64,000 nt of DNA from Homarus americanus. Its lineage: Eukaryota > Arthropoda > Malacostraca > Decapoda > Nephropidae. The stretch is taken from contig NW_024742446.1 in assembly GCF_018991925.1 (NCBI RefSeq), positions 1 through 64,000 on the forward strand, given 5' to 3'. Of the stretch, positions 11,960-24,000 are shown one piece after another; within the stretch, counting starts at the first letter, position 1; each line of letters starts with the position of its first letter. The translations under genes and the position numbers were made by a program. The notes below the pieces were generated by a model, which worked only from the letters and a program-made list of their open reading frames with translations, was not told where the DNA came from and did not search any database.

Positions 11960-13800
11960 TCTACCATGAAGGGCCTTTGTTATACTCGATCAGGGCCTTT
12001 GTTATAATTCCATCAGACTTTGTTATACTCGATCAGGGACTTTGTTATAATTTGGTGAGGGGCTTTATATACTCCGGATCAGGAACTTTGTTATACTCGG
12101 TGAGGGACTTTGTTATACTCGATCGACTTTGTTTACCTTTAACAGGGGTTTTGTTATACCCGACAGAGGGGACTTTGTCATACTGGATCAGGGCCTTGTT
12201 ATACTCGATCAGGGCCTTGCTATACTCTCGATCAGGGACTCTCTACTCGACCAGGGGACTTTGTTATACTCGATCTGGGACCTTTGTTATACTTGATCAG
12301 GGGACTTTGTTATACTCGATCAGGGGACTTTGTTATTCTCGATAAGGGGGACTTTGTCATACTCGATCAGGGGGCTTTGTTATACTCGACCAGTCGACTT
12401 TGTTATACTCGATCAGGGCCCTTTGTTATACTTGATCAGGGGGCTTTGTTATACTTGTTCAGGGGACTTTGTTATACTCGATCAGGGGACTTTGTTATAC
12501 TCGAACAGGGGCCTTTGTTAAACTCGATCAAAGGCCTTTGTTATTCTCGATGAGGGGCTTTTGTTAAACTCGATGAGGGGACTTTGTTCTACTCGTTCAG
12601 GGGACTTTGTTATACTTCATCAGGGGACCTTCTTATACTCAATGAGGGGGCTTTGTTATACCCGATCAGGGGGCTTTGTTATACTTGATCAGGGCCTTTG
12701 TTATAATCGTTCAGGGGACTTTGTTATACCTTTAGAACAGGACTTTGTTGTACCGATCAGGGGACTCGTTATACTCGATCAGGGACTTTGTTATTCTCGT
12801 TGAGGGGACTTTGTTATACTTGATCAGGGAACTTTTTTATACTCGATGAGTGGGCTTTGTTATACTCGATTAGGGGACTTTGTTATACTCGACCAGGGGA
12901 CTTTGTTATACTCGATCTGGGGCCTTTGTTATACTTGATCAGGGGGCTTTGTTATGCTCGAACAGGGGAATTTGTTATTCTCGATAAGGGGGACTTTGTT
13001 ATACTCGAACAGGGGGCTTTGTTATACTCGATCAGGGAACTTTGTTATCCTCGTTCAGGGGCCTTTGTTATACTCGATCAGGGGACTCTGTTATACTCGA
13101 CCAGGGGACTTTGTTATACTCGATCAGGGGTTTTCTTATACTTGATTAGGGGGCTTTGTTATACTCGATCAGGGGACTTTGTTATTCTCGATAAGCGGGA
13201 CTTTGTTATACTCGTTCAGGGGCTTTGTTATACTCGTTCAGGGGACTTTGTTATACTCGATCAGAGGAATTTGTTATTCTGGAACAGGGGCCTTTGTTAT
13301 ACTCGATCAAAGGCCTTTGTTATTCTCGATGAAGGGCCTTTGTTAAACTCGATGAGGGAACTTTGTTCTACTCGTTCAGGGGACTTTGTTATACTTGATG
13401 AGGGGACTTTGTTATACTCAATGAGGGGGCTTTGTTATACTTGATCAGGGGGCTTTGTTATACTTGATCAAGGGCCTTTGGTATAATCGTTAAGGGGACT
13501 TTCTTATATTCGATCAGGGGACTTTGTTATACTCGATCAGGGGACTTGGGTCTTTGTTATGCTCGATCAGGACTTTGTTATACCGTATTGGCGCCTTGTT
13601 ATACTCGATGAGGGGGCTTTTGTTATACTCCGATCAGAGTGGCCTATTATACTGATCAGGGGACTTTTGTTATACTCGACCAGGGGATCTTTGTTGTACT
13701 CGATCAGGGTCTTTGTTATACTGGGATTAGAACTTTGTTATACTCTGATCAAGGGACTTTTGTTATACCTGTTCAGGGGAACGTGTTATACTCGATCAGT
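11960..13800 (+). repeat. Core segment with two disrupted patches
   Basis: Regular 23-bp units at about 12250-13540 are flanked by two degenerate patches. At about 11960-12250 units lose several bases, including a unit reading TTTACCTTTAACAGG and one shortened to CTCTACTCG. At about 13540-13800 units read TACCGTATTGGCGCC, TACTGGGATTAG and similar. Between them lies a good copy of the TTCATCAG module near 12585-12650 and several CTCGATAAGGGGGAC units. No gene or foreign insert is visible in either patch. Confidence 0.8.
12585..12655 (+). repeat. Representative copy of the dispersed TTCATCAG module
   Basis: Three consecutive variant units (GTTCTACTCGTTCAG, TATACTTCATCAG, TTCTTATACTCAATGAG) form a marker triplet. 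Versions are recognisable near 1295, 3310, 4995, 7055, 12590, 20150, 22155, 24760, 41785, 43440, 45480, 58910, 61890 and 62765, that is in the left arm, core and right arm. The triplet shows that all parts of the window derive from a common set of higher-order blocks. Confidence 0.85.
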
Positions 13801-15425
13801 GCCTTTGTTATACTCAATCAGGGGACTTTGTTATACTCGATCAGGGGGCTTTATTGTACTCGATAAGGGGACTTTGTTATACTCGATCAGGGGACTTATT
13901 TATACTCGATCATGGGCTTTGCTATACTCGATCAGAGGGCTTTGTTATACTCAATCAGGGGTCTTTGTTATGCTCGCTAAGGGTACTTTTTATACTCGAT
14001 CAGAGGACTGTGTTATACCCGATCAGGTGACTTTGTTGAACTCGATCACCGGACTTTGTTATACTCGATCATGGGACTTTGTTATACTCAATCAGGGGAC
14101 CATGTTATTTTTTGGACAGGGGCCTTTGTTATACTCGATTCGGGGCCTTTGTTATACTCGATCATGGGACTTTGTTATACTCGACCAGAGGGCTTTTTTA
14201 TACTCGATGAGGGGGCTTTGTTATACTCGATCAGGGGACTTTGTTATACTCGACCAGGGGACTTTGTTATACTCGATCAGGGGTCTTTGTTATGCTCGAT
14301 CAGGATACTTTGTTATACTCGATTAGGGGCCTTTGTTATACTCGATCAGGGGGCTTTGTTATACTCGAACAGAGGGCCTTATTATACTCCATGAGGGGAC
14401 TTTGTTATACTCGACCAGGGGACTTTGTTATACTCGAACAGGGGTCTTTCTTATACTCGATCAGGGAACTTTGTTATACTCGATCAGGGGACTTTGTTAT
14501 ACTCGATCTGGGGAATTTGTTTTACTCGATCAGTGCCTTTGTTTTCCTCAATCAGGGGACTTTGTTATACTCGATCAGGGGGCTTTATTATACTCGATAA
14601 GGGGACTTTGTTACAGTCGATCAGGGGACTTTTTTATACTCGATCATGGGCTTTGCTATACTCGATCAGAGGGCTTTGTTATACTCAATTCGGGGGCTTT
14701 GTTATACTCGATGAGGGGAATTTGTTATACTCGACCAGGGGACTTTGTTATAGTCGATCAGGGGACTTTGTTAAACTCGATTAGGGGCCTTTGTTATACT
14801 CGATGAGGGGCCTATGTTATACTCGATAATGGGACTTTGTTATACTCGACCAAGGGACATTGTTATACTCGACCAGGGGGCTTTTTATTATACTCAATCA
14901 GGGGACTTTGTTATACTCGATCAGAGGGCTTTGTTATATTCGATTAGGGGACTTTGTTATACTCGTCCATGGAACTTTGTTATACTCGATCAGGGGGCTT
15001 TGTAATACTCGACCAGGGAACTTTGTTATACTCGATCAGGGGAATGTGTTATACTCGATTAGGGGGCTTTGTTATACTCAATCATTGGACTTCGTTATAC
15101 TCGATCAGGGGGCTTTGTTATACTCAATCAAGGGATTTTGTTATACTCGATCAGGGGACTTTGTTATACTCGATCAGGGGACTTTGTTATACTCGATCAG
15201 GTAATTTCTTTGTTGTACTCGATTAGGGGGCCTCGGTTATACTCGATCAGGGGCCTTTGTTATACTCGACCAGGGGGCTTTTTTCATACTCAATCAGGGG
15301 ACTTTGTTATACTCGATCAAGGGACTGTGTTATACTAGAACAGGGGACTTTGTTATTCTCGATCAGGGGACTTTGTTATTCTGATTATGGGACTTTGTTA
15401 TACTCGATCATGGGACTTTGTTATA

Positions 15426-15818
15426 CTCGATCAGGGAACTTTGTTATACTCGAGCAGGGGACTTTGTTATACTCGATTACGGGAATTTGTTTTACTCGAT
15501 CAAGGGACTTTGTTATACTAGAACAGGGGACTTTGTTATACTCGACCAGGGGACATTGTTATACTCGATCAGGGGCCTTTGATATACTCGATCAGGGGCC
15601 TTTATTTTACTCGATAATGGGACTTTGTTATACTCGACCAGGGGACTTTGTTAAACTCGACCAGGGGGCTTTTTTATACTCGATCAGAGGACTTTGTTAT
15701 ACTCAACCAGGGGTCATTGTTATACTCGATCAGGGGACTTTGTTATACTCGATCAGGGGACTTTGTTATACTCGATCAGGGGTCTTTGTTATACTCGATG
15801 AGGGAACTTTGTTATACT
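15426..15818 (+). repeat. 506-bp tandem duplication, copy 1
   Basis: This copy starts at a CTCGATCAGGGAAC unit followed by CTCGAGCAG and GATTACGGG. It continues through CTAGAACAG, CTCGATAATGGG, a TTAAACTCGACCAG unit and CTCAACCAGGGGTC to a GATGAGGGAAC unit. The same ordered string begins again 506 bp later, which is exactly 22 units of 23 bp. Only a few single-base differences separate the copies, for example GGGAATTTG here versus GGGACTTTG in copy 2. Confidence 0.92.
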
Positions 15819-15931
15819 CAATCAGGGGACTTTGTTATACTCGATCAGAGGGCTTTGTTATATTCGATTAGGGGACTTTGCTATACTCGACCAGGGGACT
15901 TTGTTATACTCGATCAGGGGGCTTTGTAATA

Positions 15932-16324
15932 CTCGATCAGGGAACTTTGTTATACTCGAGCAGGGGACTTTGTTATACTCGATTACGGGACTTTGTTTTA
16001 CTCGATCAAGGGACTTTGTTATACTAGAACAGGGGACTTTGTTATACTCGACCAGGGGACATTGTTATACTCGATCAGGGGCCTTTGATATACTCGATCA
16101 GGGGCCTTTATTTTACTCGATAATGGGACTTTGTTATACTCGACCAGGGGACTTTGTTAAACTCGACCAGGGGGCTTTTTTATACTCGATCAGAGGACTT
16201 TGTTATACTCAACCAGGGGTCTTTGTTATACTCGATCAGGGGACTTTGTTATACTCGATCAGGGGACTTTGTTATAGTCGATCAGGGGTCTTTGTTATAC
16301 TCGATGAGGGAACTTTGTTATACT
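15932..16324 (+). repeat. 506-bp tandem duplication, copy 2
   Basis: This copy matches 15426-15818 unit for unit at an offset of 506 bp. Differences seen include C for A in the GATTACGGG unit's next base, GGGTCTTTG for GGGTCATTG, and a TATAGTCGATC unit near 16276 that copy 1 lacks. A shorter third relative of the opening of this block lies near 18355-18470. The near identity suggests recent unequal exchange. Confidence 0.92.
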
Positions 16325-17011
16325 CGATCAGGGGACTTTGTTATACTCGACCAGGGGACTTTGTTATACTCGATCATGGGACTTTGTTATACTCGGCCAG
16401 AGGGCTTTTTTATACTCGATGAGGGGGCTTTGTTATACTCGATCAGGGGACTTTGTTATCCTCGACCAGGGGACTTTGTTATACTCGATCAGGGGTCTTT
16501 GTTATGCTCGATCAGGGTACTTTGTTATACTCGATTAGGGGCCTTTGTTATATTCAATCAGGGGACTTTGTTATACTCGATCAGGGGGCTTTATTATACT
16601 CGATAAGGGGACTTTGTTACACTCGATCAGGGGACTTTTTATACTCGATTAAGGGCTTTGCTATACTCGATCAGAGGGCTTTGTTATACCCAATCCGGGG
16701 GCTTTGTTATACTCGATGAGGGGAATTTGTTATACTCGACCAGGGGACTTTGTTATAGTCGATCAGGGGACTTTGTTATACTCGATTAGGGGCCTTTGTT
16801 ATACTCGATGAGGGCCTATGTTATACTCGATAATGGGACTTTGTTATACTCGACCAAGGGACTTTGTTATACTAGACCAGGGGGCTTTTTATTATACTCA
16901 ATCAGGGGACTTTGTTATACTCGATCAGAAGGCTTTGTTATATTCGATCAGGGGACTTTGTTATACTCGACCAGGGGACTTTGTTATACTCGATCACGGG
17001 GCTTTGTAATA

Positions 17012-17149
17012 CTCGACCAGGGAACTTTGTTATACTCGATCAGGGGAATGTGTTATACTCGATGAGGGGGCTTTGTTATACTCGACCAGGGAACTTTGTT
17101 ATACTCGATCAGGGGAATGTGTTATACTCGATGAGGGGGCTTTCTTACA
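17012..17149 (+). repeat. Three-unit (69 bp) tandem duplication
   Basis: A trio of units (CTCGACCAGGGAAC, CTCGATCAGGGGAATGTG, CTCGATGAGGGGGC) occurs at 17012 and again at 17081, a step of exactly 69 bp or three units. A related trio lies near 15014-15065, 1998 bp upstream of the first copy. Confidence 0.88.
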
Positions 17150-17375
17150 CTCAATCATTGGACTTCGTTATACTCGATTAGGGGGCTTTGTTATACTCAA
17201 TCAGGGGATTTTGTTATACTCGATCAGGGGACTTTGTTATACTCGATTAGGGGGCCTTTGTTATACTCGATCAGGGGCCTTTGTTACACTCGATAATGGG
17301 ACTTTGTTATACTCGACCAGAGGACTTTTTTATACTCGATGAGGGGGCTTTGTTGTACTCGATCAGAGGGATTTC

Positions 17376-18941
17376 TTGTACTCGATCAGGGGACTTTGTT
17401 ATACTCGATCAGGGGACTTTGTTATACTCAAGCAGGGGACTTTGTTATACTCGATTACGGGACTTTGTTATACCCGATCAGGGGCCTTTGTTTTACTCGA
17501 TAATGGGACTTTGTTATACTCGACCAGGGAGCTTTGTTATACTCAACAAGGGGGATTTTTTCATACTCAATCAGGGGGCTTTGTTATACTCGATCAGGTG
17601 ACTTTGTTAAACTCGATTAGGGGACTTTGTTATACTCGACCATGGGCCTTTGTTATACTCGATCAGGTGCCTTTGTTTTACTCGATAATGGGACTTTGTT
17701 ATACTCGACCAGGGGACTTTGTTATACTAAACAAGGGGGCTTTTTTCATACTCAATCAGGGGGCTTTGTTATACTCGATCAGAGGGCTTTGTGTATACTC
17801 GATCAGGGGACTTTGTTATGCTCGACCAGGGGACTGTGTTATACCCGATGAGGGAGCTTTGTTATACTCGATCAGGGAAATTTGTTATACTCGATCAAGG
17901 GAATTTGTTATACTCGATCAGGGGCGTTTGTTTTACTCGATAATAGGACTTTGTTGTCCTCGACCAGGGGACTTTGTTATACTCGACCAGGGGGCTTTTT
18001 TCATACTCAATCAGGGGGCTTTGTTATACTCGATCAGAGGGCTTTGTTATACTCGATCAGGGGACTTTGTTATGCTCGACCAGGGGACTTTGTTATACTC
18101 GATGAGGGGGCTTTGTTATACTCGATCAGGGGAATTTGTTATACTCGACCAGGGGAATTTGTTATATTCGACCAAGGGCCTTTTATACTCGATCAGGGGC
18201 CTTTGTTATACTCGATCAAGGGACTTTGTTATACTAGAACAGGAGACTTTGTTATACTCGATCAGGGGACTTTGTTATTCTGATTATGGGACTTTGTTAA
18301 ACTCGATCATGGGACTTTGTTATACTCGATCAGGGAACTTTGTTATACTCGAGCAGGGGACTTTGTTATACTCGATTACGGGACTTTGTTATACTCGATC
18401 AAGGGACTTTGTTATACTAGAACAGGGGACTTTGTTATACTCGACCAGGGGACATTGTTATACTCGAACAGGGACCTTTGTTATACTCGGTAGGGGCCTT
18501 TGTTTACTCGATAATGGGACTTTGTTATACTCGACCAGGGGACTTTGTTATACTCGATCAGGGTACTTTGTTTTACTCGATAAGGGGGCCTTTGTTATAC
18601 TAGATCAGGGACCTTTGTTACGCTCGATAATGGGACTTTGTTATACTCGACCAGAGGGCTTTTTATACTCAATGAGGAAGCTTTGTTGTACTCGATCAGA
18701 GAGCTTTGTTATACTCGATCAAGGGACTTTGTTACACTCGACCAGGGGACTCTGTTATACTCGATCAAGGGGCTTTGTTATACTCGACCAGGGGACTTTG
18801 TTATACTTGACCAGGGGGCTTTTTTATACTCGATCAGGGGACTTTGCTATACTCGATCACAGGACTTTGTTATATTCGATCAGGCGACTTTGTTATACTC
18901 GTCCAAGGGACTTTGTTATACTCGATCAGTGGGCTTTGTAA
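17376..18941 (+). other. Longest open frame (521 codons), not a gene
   Basis: This is a frame without stops, not a supported gene. It opens at a TTG inside a variant unit (TTCTTGTACTCG) and ends at a TAA made by a TTTGTAATAC unit. The translation is a 23-residue period beginning LLYSIRGLCYTRSGDFVI, encoded by three consecutive 23-nt units read in three registers. The other two frames over the same span are also largely open and give the same peptide in shifted phase. There is no ATG start, no ribosome-binding or splice context I can support, and no known domain. Openness follows from the unit having no stop in any plus frame. The minus strand has TGA and TAA in each unit and stays closed. Confidence 0.9.
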
Positions 18942-19170
18942 TACTCGATCAGGGAACTTTGTTATACTCGATCAGGGGAATTTTTTATACTCGATCAGAG
19001 GACTTTGTTATACTCGATTAGGGGCCTTTCTTCTTCTCGAGCAGAGGACTTTGTTATACTCGATCAGGGGACTTTGTTATACTCGATCAGGGGACTTTGT
19101 TATACTCGACCTGGGGCCTTTGTTATGCTCGATAAGGAGCCTTTGTTATATTCGATCATGGGACTTTGTG

Positions 19171-20460
19171 CAATGGCCTTTGTTATAATCGTTCAGGAAC
19201 TTTTGTTATACTCGATCAGGGGCCTTTGTTAAACTCGATCAGGGGCCTTTGTTATACTCGATCAGGGGACTTTGTTATACTCGATCAGGGGACTTTGTTA
19301 TACTCGATCAGGGGATTTTGTTATAATCGATCAGGGGACTTTGTTATACTCGATCAGGGGACTTTGTTATATTCGATGAGGGGAATTTGTTATTCTCGGT
19401 CATGGGACTTTGTTATACTCGATGAGGGGCCTTTGTTAGACTCGATGAGGGGACTTTGTTCTACTACATCAGGGGAATTTGTTATACTGGATCAGGGGAC
19501 TTCGTTATATTCGATGAGGGGGCTTTGTTGTACTCGATCATGGCACTTTGTTATACTCGATGAGGGGCCTTTGTTATAGTCGATCAGGGGCCTTTGTTAT
19601 ACCCGATCAGGGGACTTTGTTATACTCTATGAGGGGGCTTTGTTATACTCGATCAGGGAACTTTGTTATACTCAGTGAGGGGACTTTGTTATACTCGATC
19701 GGGGACTTTGTTTTACTCGATCAGGGGTTTTGTTATAATCGATGAGGGGACTTTGTTATACTCGATGAGGGGCCTTTGTTATACTCGATCAGGGGCCTTT
19801 GTTATACTCGATCAGGGGACTTTGTTATACTCGACCAAGGGACTTTGTTATATTCGATCTGGGGCCTTTGTTATACCTGATCAGGAGGCTTTGTTATACT
19901 CGATCAGGGACGTTGTTATTAGCGATAAGGGGGACTTTGTTATACTCGATCAGGGGGCTTTGTTATACTCGATCAGGGAACTTTGTTATACTCGTTCAAG
20001 GGCCTTTGTTATACTCGATCAGGGGACTTTGTTATACTCGACCAGGAGACGTTGTTATACTCGATCAGGGGCCTTTGTTATACTTCATCAGGGTGCTTTG
20101 TTATACTCGATGAAGGGGTTTTGTTATACCCGATGAGGGGACTTTGTTATATTCGTTCAGGGGACTTTGTAATACTTCATCAGGGGACTTTCTTATGCTC
20201 AATGAGGGGGCTTTGTTATACCGGATCAGGGGGCTTTGTTATACTTGATCACGGGCATTTGTTATAATCGTTCAGGGGACTTTGTTATACTCGATCAGGG
20301 GACTTTGTTATACTCGATCAGGGGACTTTGTTATACTCGACCAGGGGAGTTTGTTATACTCGACCAGGGGACTTTGTTATACTCGATGAGGGGCCTTCGT
20401 TAAACTCGATGAGGGGCCTCTGTTATACTCGACCAGGGGACTTTGTTCTACTCGATCAGG
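19171..20460 (+). repeat. Higher-order repeat, copy A (2.0 kb spacing)
   Basis: This block of about 1.29 kb is repeated 2001-2003 bp downstream. It starts abruptly at CAATGGCC after a truncated unit ACTTTGTG. It carries rare markers shared with copy B: CTACTACATCAG, TATACTGGATCAG, CATGGCACTTTG, a TTATTAGCGATAAGG unit, CTCGATGAAGGGG, TATACCGGATCAG, TTGATCACGGGC and CCTTCGTTAAAC. Similarity ends near 20447-20460, where this copy has GTTCTACTCG and copy B has GTTATACTCG. The spacing equals 87 units of 23 bp. Confidence 0.92.
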
Positions 20461-20700
20461 GGAATTTGTTATACTCGATCAGGGGACTTCGTTATATTCG
20501 ATGAGGGGACTTTGTTATACTCGATCATGGGACTTTGTTATACTGGATGAGGGGCCTTTGTTATACTCGACCAGGGCAGTTTGTTATACTCGAGCCAGGG
20601 GACTTTGTTATAATCGATCAGGGGACTTTGTTATACTTGATCAGGGGACTTTGTTATACTAAATCAGGGGACTTGTTATACTCGATAAGGGGACTTTGTT

Positions 20701-21171
20701 ATACTCGATCAGGGGCCTTTGTTATACTCGATCAGGGGCCTTTGTCATACTCGATCAGGGGACTTTCTTATACTCGACCAGGGGACTTTGTTATACTCGA
20801 TCTAGGGCCTTTGTTATACTTGATCAGGGGGCTTTATTATACTCGATCAAAGGACTTTGTTATTGTCGATAAGGGGAACTTTGTTATACTCGTTCAGGGG
20901 CCTTTGTTATCCTCGATCAGGGGACTTTGTTATACTCGACCAGGGGCCTTTGTTATACTTGATCAGGGTGCTTTGTTATACTCGATCAGGGGACTTTGTT
21001 ATTCTCGATAAGGGGGACTTTGTTATACTCGATGAGGGGGCTTTGTTATACTCGATCAGGGAACTTTGTTATACTCGATGAGGGGAATTTGTTATACTCG
21101 ATCAGGGGACTTTGTTATACTCGATCAGGGGGCTTTGATATACTCGATCAGGGAACTTTGTTATACTCGAT
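20701..21171 (+). repeat. Higher-order block repeated at 23049-23556
   Basis: The ordered string TTTGTCATACTCG, TTTCTTATACTCGACC, CGATCTAGGGCC, CGATCAAAGGAC, TTATTGTCGATAAG, CTCGTTCAG, TTATCCTCGATC is found here and 2347 bp downstream. The downstream copy has two extra units around 23230-23275 (ACACGATCGG and TATAGTCGATC), so the offset grows to 2385 bp by the CAATGGCC unit. Confidence 0.88.
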
Positions 21172-22463
21172 CAATGGCCTTTGTTATAATCGTTCAGGGA
21201 ACTTTGTTATACTCGATCAGGGGCCTTTGTTAAACTCGATCAGGGGCCTTTGTTATACTCGATCAGGGGACTTTGTTATACTCGATCAGGGGACTTTGTT
21301 ATACTCGATCAGGGGATTTTGTTATAATCGATTAGGGGACTTTGTTATACTCGATCAGGGGACTTTGCTATATTCGATGAGGGGAATTTGTTATTCTCGG
21401 TCATGGGACTTTGTTATACTCGATGAGGGGCCTTTGTTAGACTCGATGAGGGGACTTTGTTCTACTACATCAGGGGAATTTGTTATACTGGATCAGGGGA
21501 CTTCGTTATATTCGATGAGGGGGCTTTGTTGTACTCGATCATGGCACTTTGTTATACTCGATGAGGGGCCTTTGTTATAGTCGATCAGGGGCCTTTGTTA
21601 TACCCGATCAGGGGACTTTGTTATACTCTATGAGGGGGCTTTGTTATACTCGATCAGGGAACTTTGTTATACTCAGTGAGGGGACTTTGTTATACTCGAT
21701 CGGGGACTTTGTTTTACTCGATCAGGGGTTTTTGTTATAATCGATGAGGGGACTTTGTTATACTCGATGAGGGGCCTTTGTTATACTCGATCAGGGGCCT
21801 TTGTTATACTCGATCAGGGGACTTTGTTATACTCGACCAAGGGACTTTGTTATATTCGATCTGGGGCCTTTGTTATACTTGATCAGGAGGCTTTGTTATA
21901 CTCGATCAGGGGACGTTGTTATTAGCGATAAGGGGGACTTTGTTATACTCGATCAGGGGGCTTTGTTATACTCGATCAGGGAACTTTGTTATACTCGTTC
22001 AAGGGCCTTTGTTATACTCGATCAGGGGACTTTGTTATACTCGACCAGGAGACGTTGTTATACTCGATCAGGGGCCTTTGTTATACTTCATCAGGGTGCT
22101 TTGTTATACTCGATGAAGGGGTTTTGTTATACCCGATGAGGGGACTTTGTTATATTCGTTCAGGGGACTTTGTAATACTTCATCAGGGGACTTTCTTATG
22201 CTCAATGAGGGGGCTTTGTTATACCGGATCAGGGGGCTTTGTTATACTTGATCACGGGCATTTGTTATAATCGTTCAGGGGACTTTGTTATACTCGATCA
22301 GGGGACTTTGTTATACTCGATCAGGGGACTTTGTTATACTCGACCAGGGGAGTTTGTTATACTCGACCAGGGGACTTTGTTATACTCGATGAGGGGCCTT
22401 CGTTAAACTCGATGAGGGGCCTCTGTTATACTCGACCAGGGGACTTTGTTATACTCGATCAGG
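21172..22463 (+). repeat. Higher-order repeat, copy B (2.0 kb spacing)
   Basis: This matches 19171-20460 almost base for base. Small differences include CGATTAGGGG for CGATCAGGGG near 21330, TTGCTATATTC for TTGTTATATTC near 21367, and CTTGATCAGGAGG for CCTGATCAGGAGG near 21880. In contrast to copy A, its left edge is an intact unit, so the duplication breakpoint is visible only in copy A. A partial third copy runs through about 23640-23920 and 24407-24800. Confidence 0.92.
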
Positions 22464-24000
22464 GGCCTCTGTTAAACTCGATGAGGGGCCTTTGTTATAC
22501 TCGATCAAGGGACTTTGTTATACTCGATCAGGTGACTTTGTTATACTCGATCAGGGGGCTTTGTTATACTCGATCAGGGGGCTTTGTTATACACGATCAG
22601 GGAACTTTGTTATACTCGGTCAGGGGCCTTTGTTATAATCGTTTTGGGACTTTGTTATACTCAATCAGGGGACTTTGTTATACTCGACCAGGGGAGTTTG
22701 TTATACTCGACCAGGGGACTTTGTTATACTCGATCAGGGGACTTTGTTATACTTGATGAGGGGACTTTGTTATACTCAATCAGGGAACTTTGGTATACTC
22801 GGTCAGGGGCCTTTGTTATACTCGATCAGGGGGCTTTGTTATACACGATCAGGGAACTTTGTTATACTCGGTCAGGGGCCTTTGTTATATTCGTTCAAGG
22901 GACTTTGTTATACTCGATCAGGGGACTTTGTTATACTCGATCAGTGGAGTTTGTTATACTCGACCAGGGCAGTTTGTTATACTCGACCAGGGGACTTTGT
23001 TATACTCTATCAGGGGACTTTGTTATACTCGATCAGGGGACTTTGTTATACTCGATCAGGGGCCTTTGTTATACTCGATCAGGGGCCTTTGTCATACTCG
23101 ATCAGGGGACTTTCTTATACTCGACCAGGGGACTTTGTTATACTCGATCTAGGGCCTTTGTTATACTTGATTTGGGGGCTTTGTTATACTCGATCAAAGG
23201 ACTTTGTTATTGTCGATAAGCGGGACTTTGTTATACACGATCGGGGGGCTTTGTTATAGTCGATCAGGGAACTTTGTTATACTCGTTCAGGGGCCTTTGT
23301 TATCCTCGATCAGGGGACTTTGTTATACTCGACCAGGGTCCTTTGTTATACTTGATCAGGGTGCTTTGTTATACTCGATCAGGGGACTTTGTTATTCTCG
23401 ATAGGGGACTTTGTTATACTCGATCAGGGCTTTGTTATACTCGATCAGGAACTTTGTGATACTCGATGAGGAATTTGTTATACTCGATCAGGGGACTTTG
23501 TTATACTCGATCAGGGGGCTTTGATATACTCGATCAGGAACTTTGTTATACTCGATCAATGGCCTTTGTTATAATCGTTCAGGAACTTTGTTATACTCGA
23601 TCAGGGGCCTTTGTTATACTCGATTGTTATACTCGATCAGGGGACTTTGTTATATTCGATGAGGGGAATTTGTTATTCTCGGTCATGGGACTTTGTTATA
23701 CTCGATGAGGGGCCTTTGTTATACTCGATGAGGGGACTTTGTTCTACTCGATCAGGGGAATTTGTTATACTCGATTAGGGGACTTCGTTATATTCGATGA
23801 GGGGGCTTTGTTGTACTCGATCATGGGACTTTGTTATACTCGATGAGGGGCCTTTGTTATAGTCGATCAGGGGCCTTTGTTATACCCGATCAGGGGACTT
23901 TGTTATACTCCATGAGGGGGCTTTGTTATACACGATCAGGGAACTTTGGTATGCTCGGTCAGGGGCCTTTGTTATACTTGATCAGGGGACTTTGTTATAC

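Larger units (their letters stand above)
8620..11960 (+). repeat. Clean 23-bp core, first section
   Basis: Units are almost all 23 bp with four G before AC or with GGGGGC. Local re-use of blocks is dense: the ATCTTCGATCAGGGATC string occurs near 8781, 10049 and 10255; the ACGCGATCAGGAGAC unit occurs near 8853, 10122, 10752 and 10913; and a GGGCAGAT truncation followed by a TTTAAAATACTCG unit occurs near 9753 and again 813 bp later. The 8781 to 10049 and 8853 to 10122 spacings (1268-1269 bp) are close to 55 units. Confidence 0.88.
13800..19169 (+). repeat. Clean 23-bp core, second section
   Basis: This is the most regular part of the window, nearly all 23-bp units. It is enriched in CTCGATAATGGG, CTAGAACAG, CTCGAGCAG and GATTACGGG variants that are rare outside it, so it behaves as a local subfamily. 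The module TCAATCAG to GGGGGCTTTATT to GCTATACTCGATCAGAG recurs near 13810-13950, 14555-14690 and 16555-16690 (steps of about 734 and 2005 bp). The module around 14180-14330 recurs at 16392-16540. Confidence 0.88.

Noticed and set aside
17376..18941. 521-codon repeat protein, as could be proposed for a surface or structural repeat protein
   Set aside because: The unit is not a multiple of three, all three frames are similarly open, there is no ATG, and the frame ends at an ordinary variant unit. Unit length shows no pressure to keep frame.
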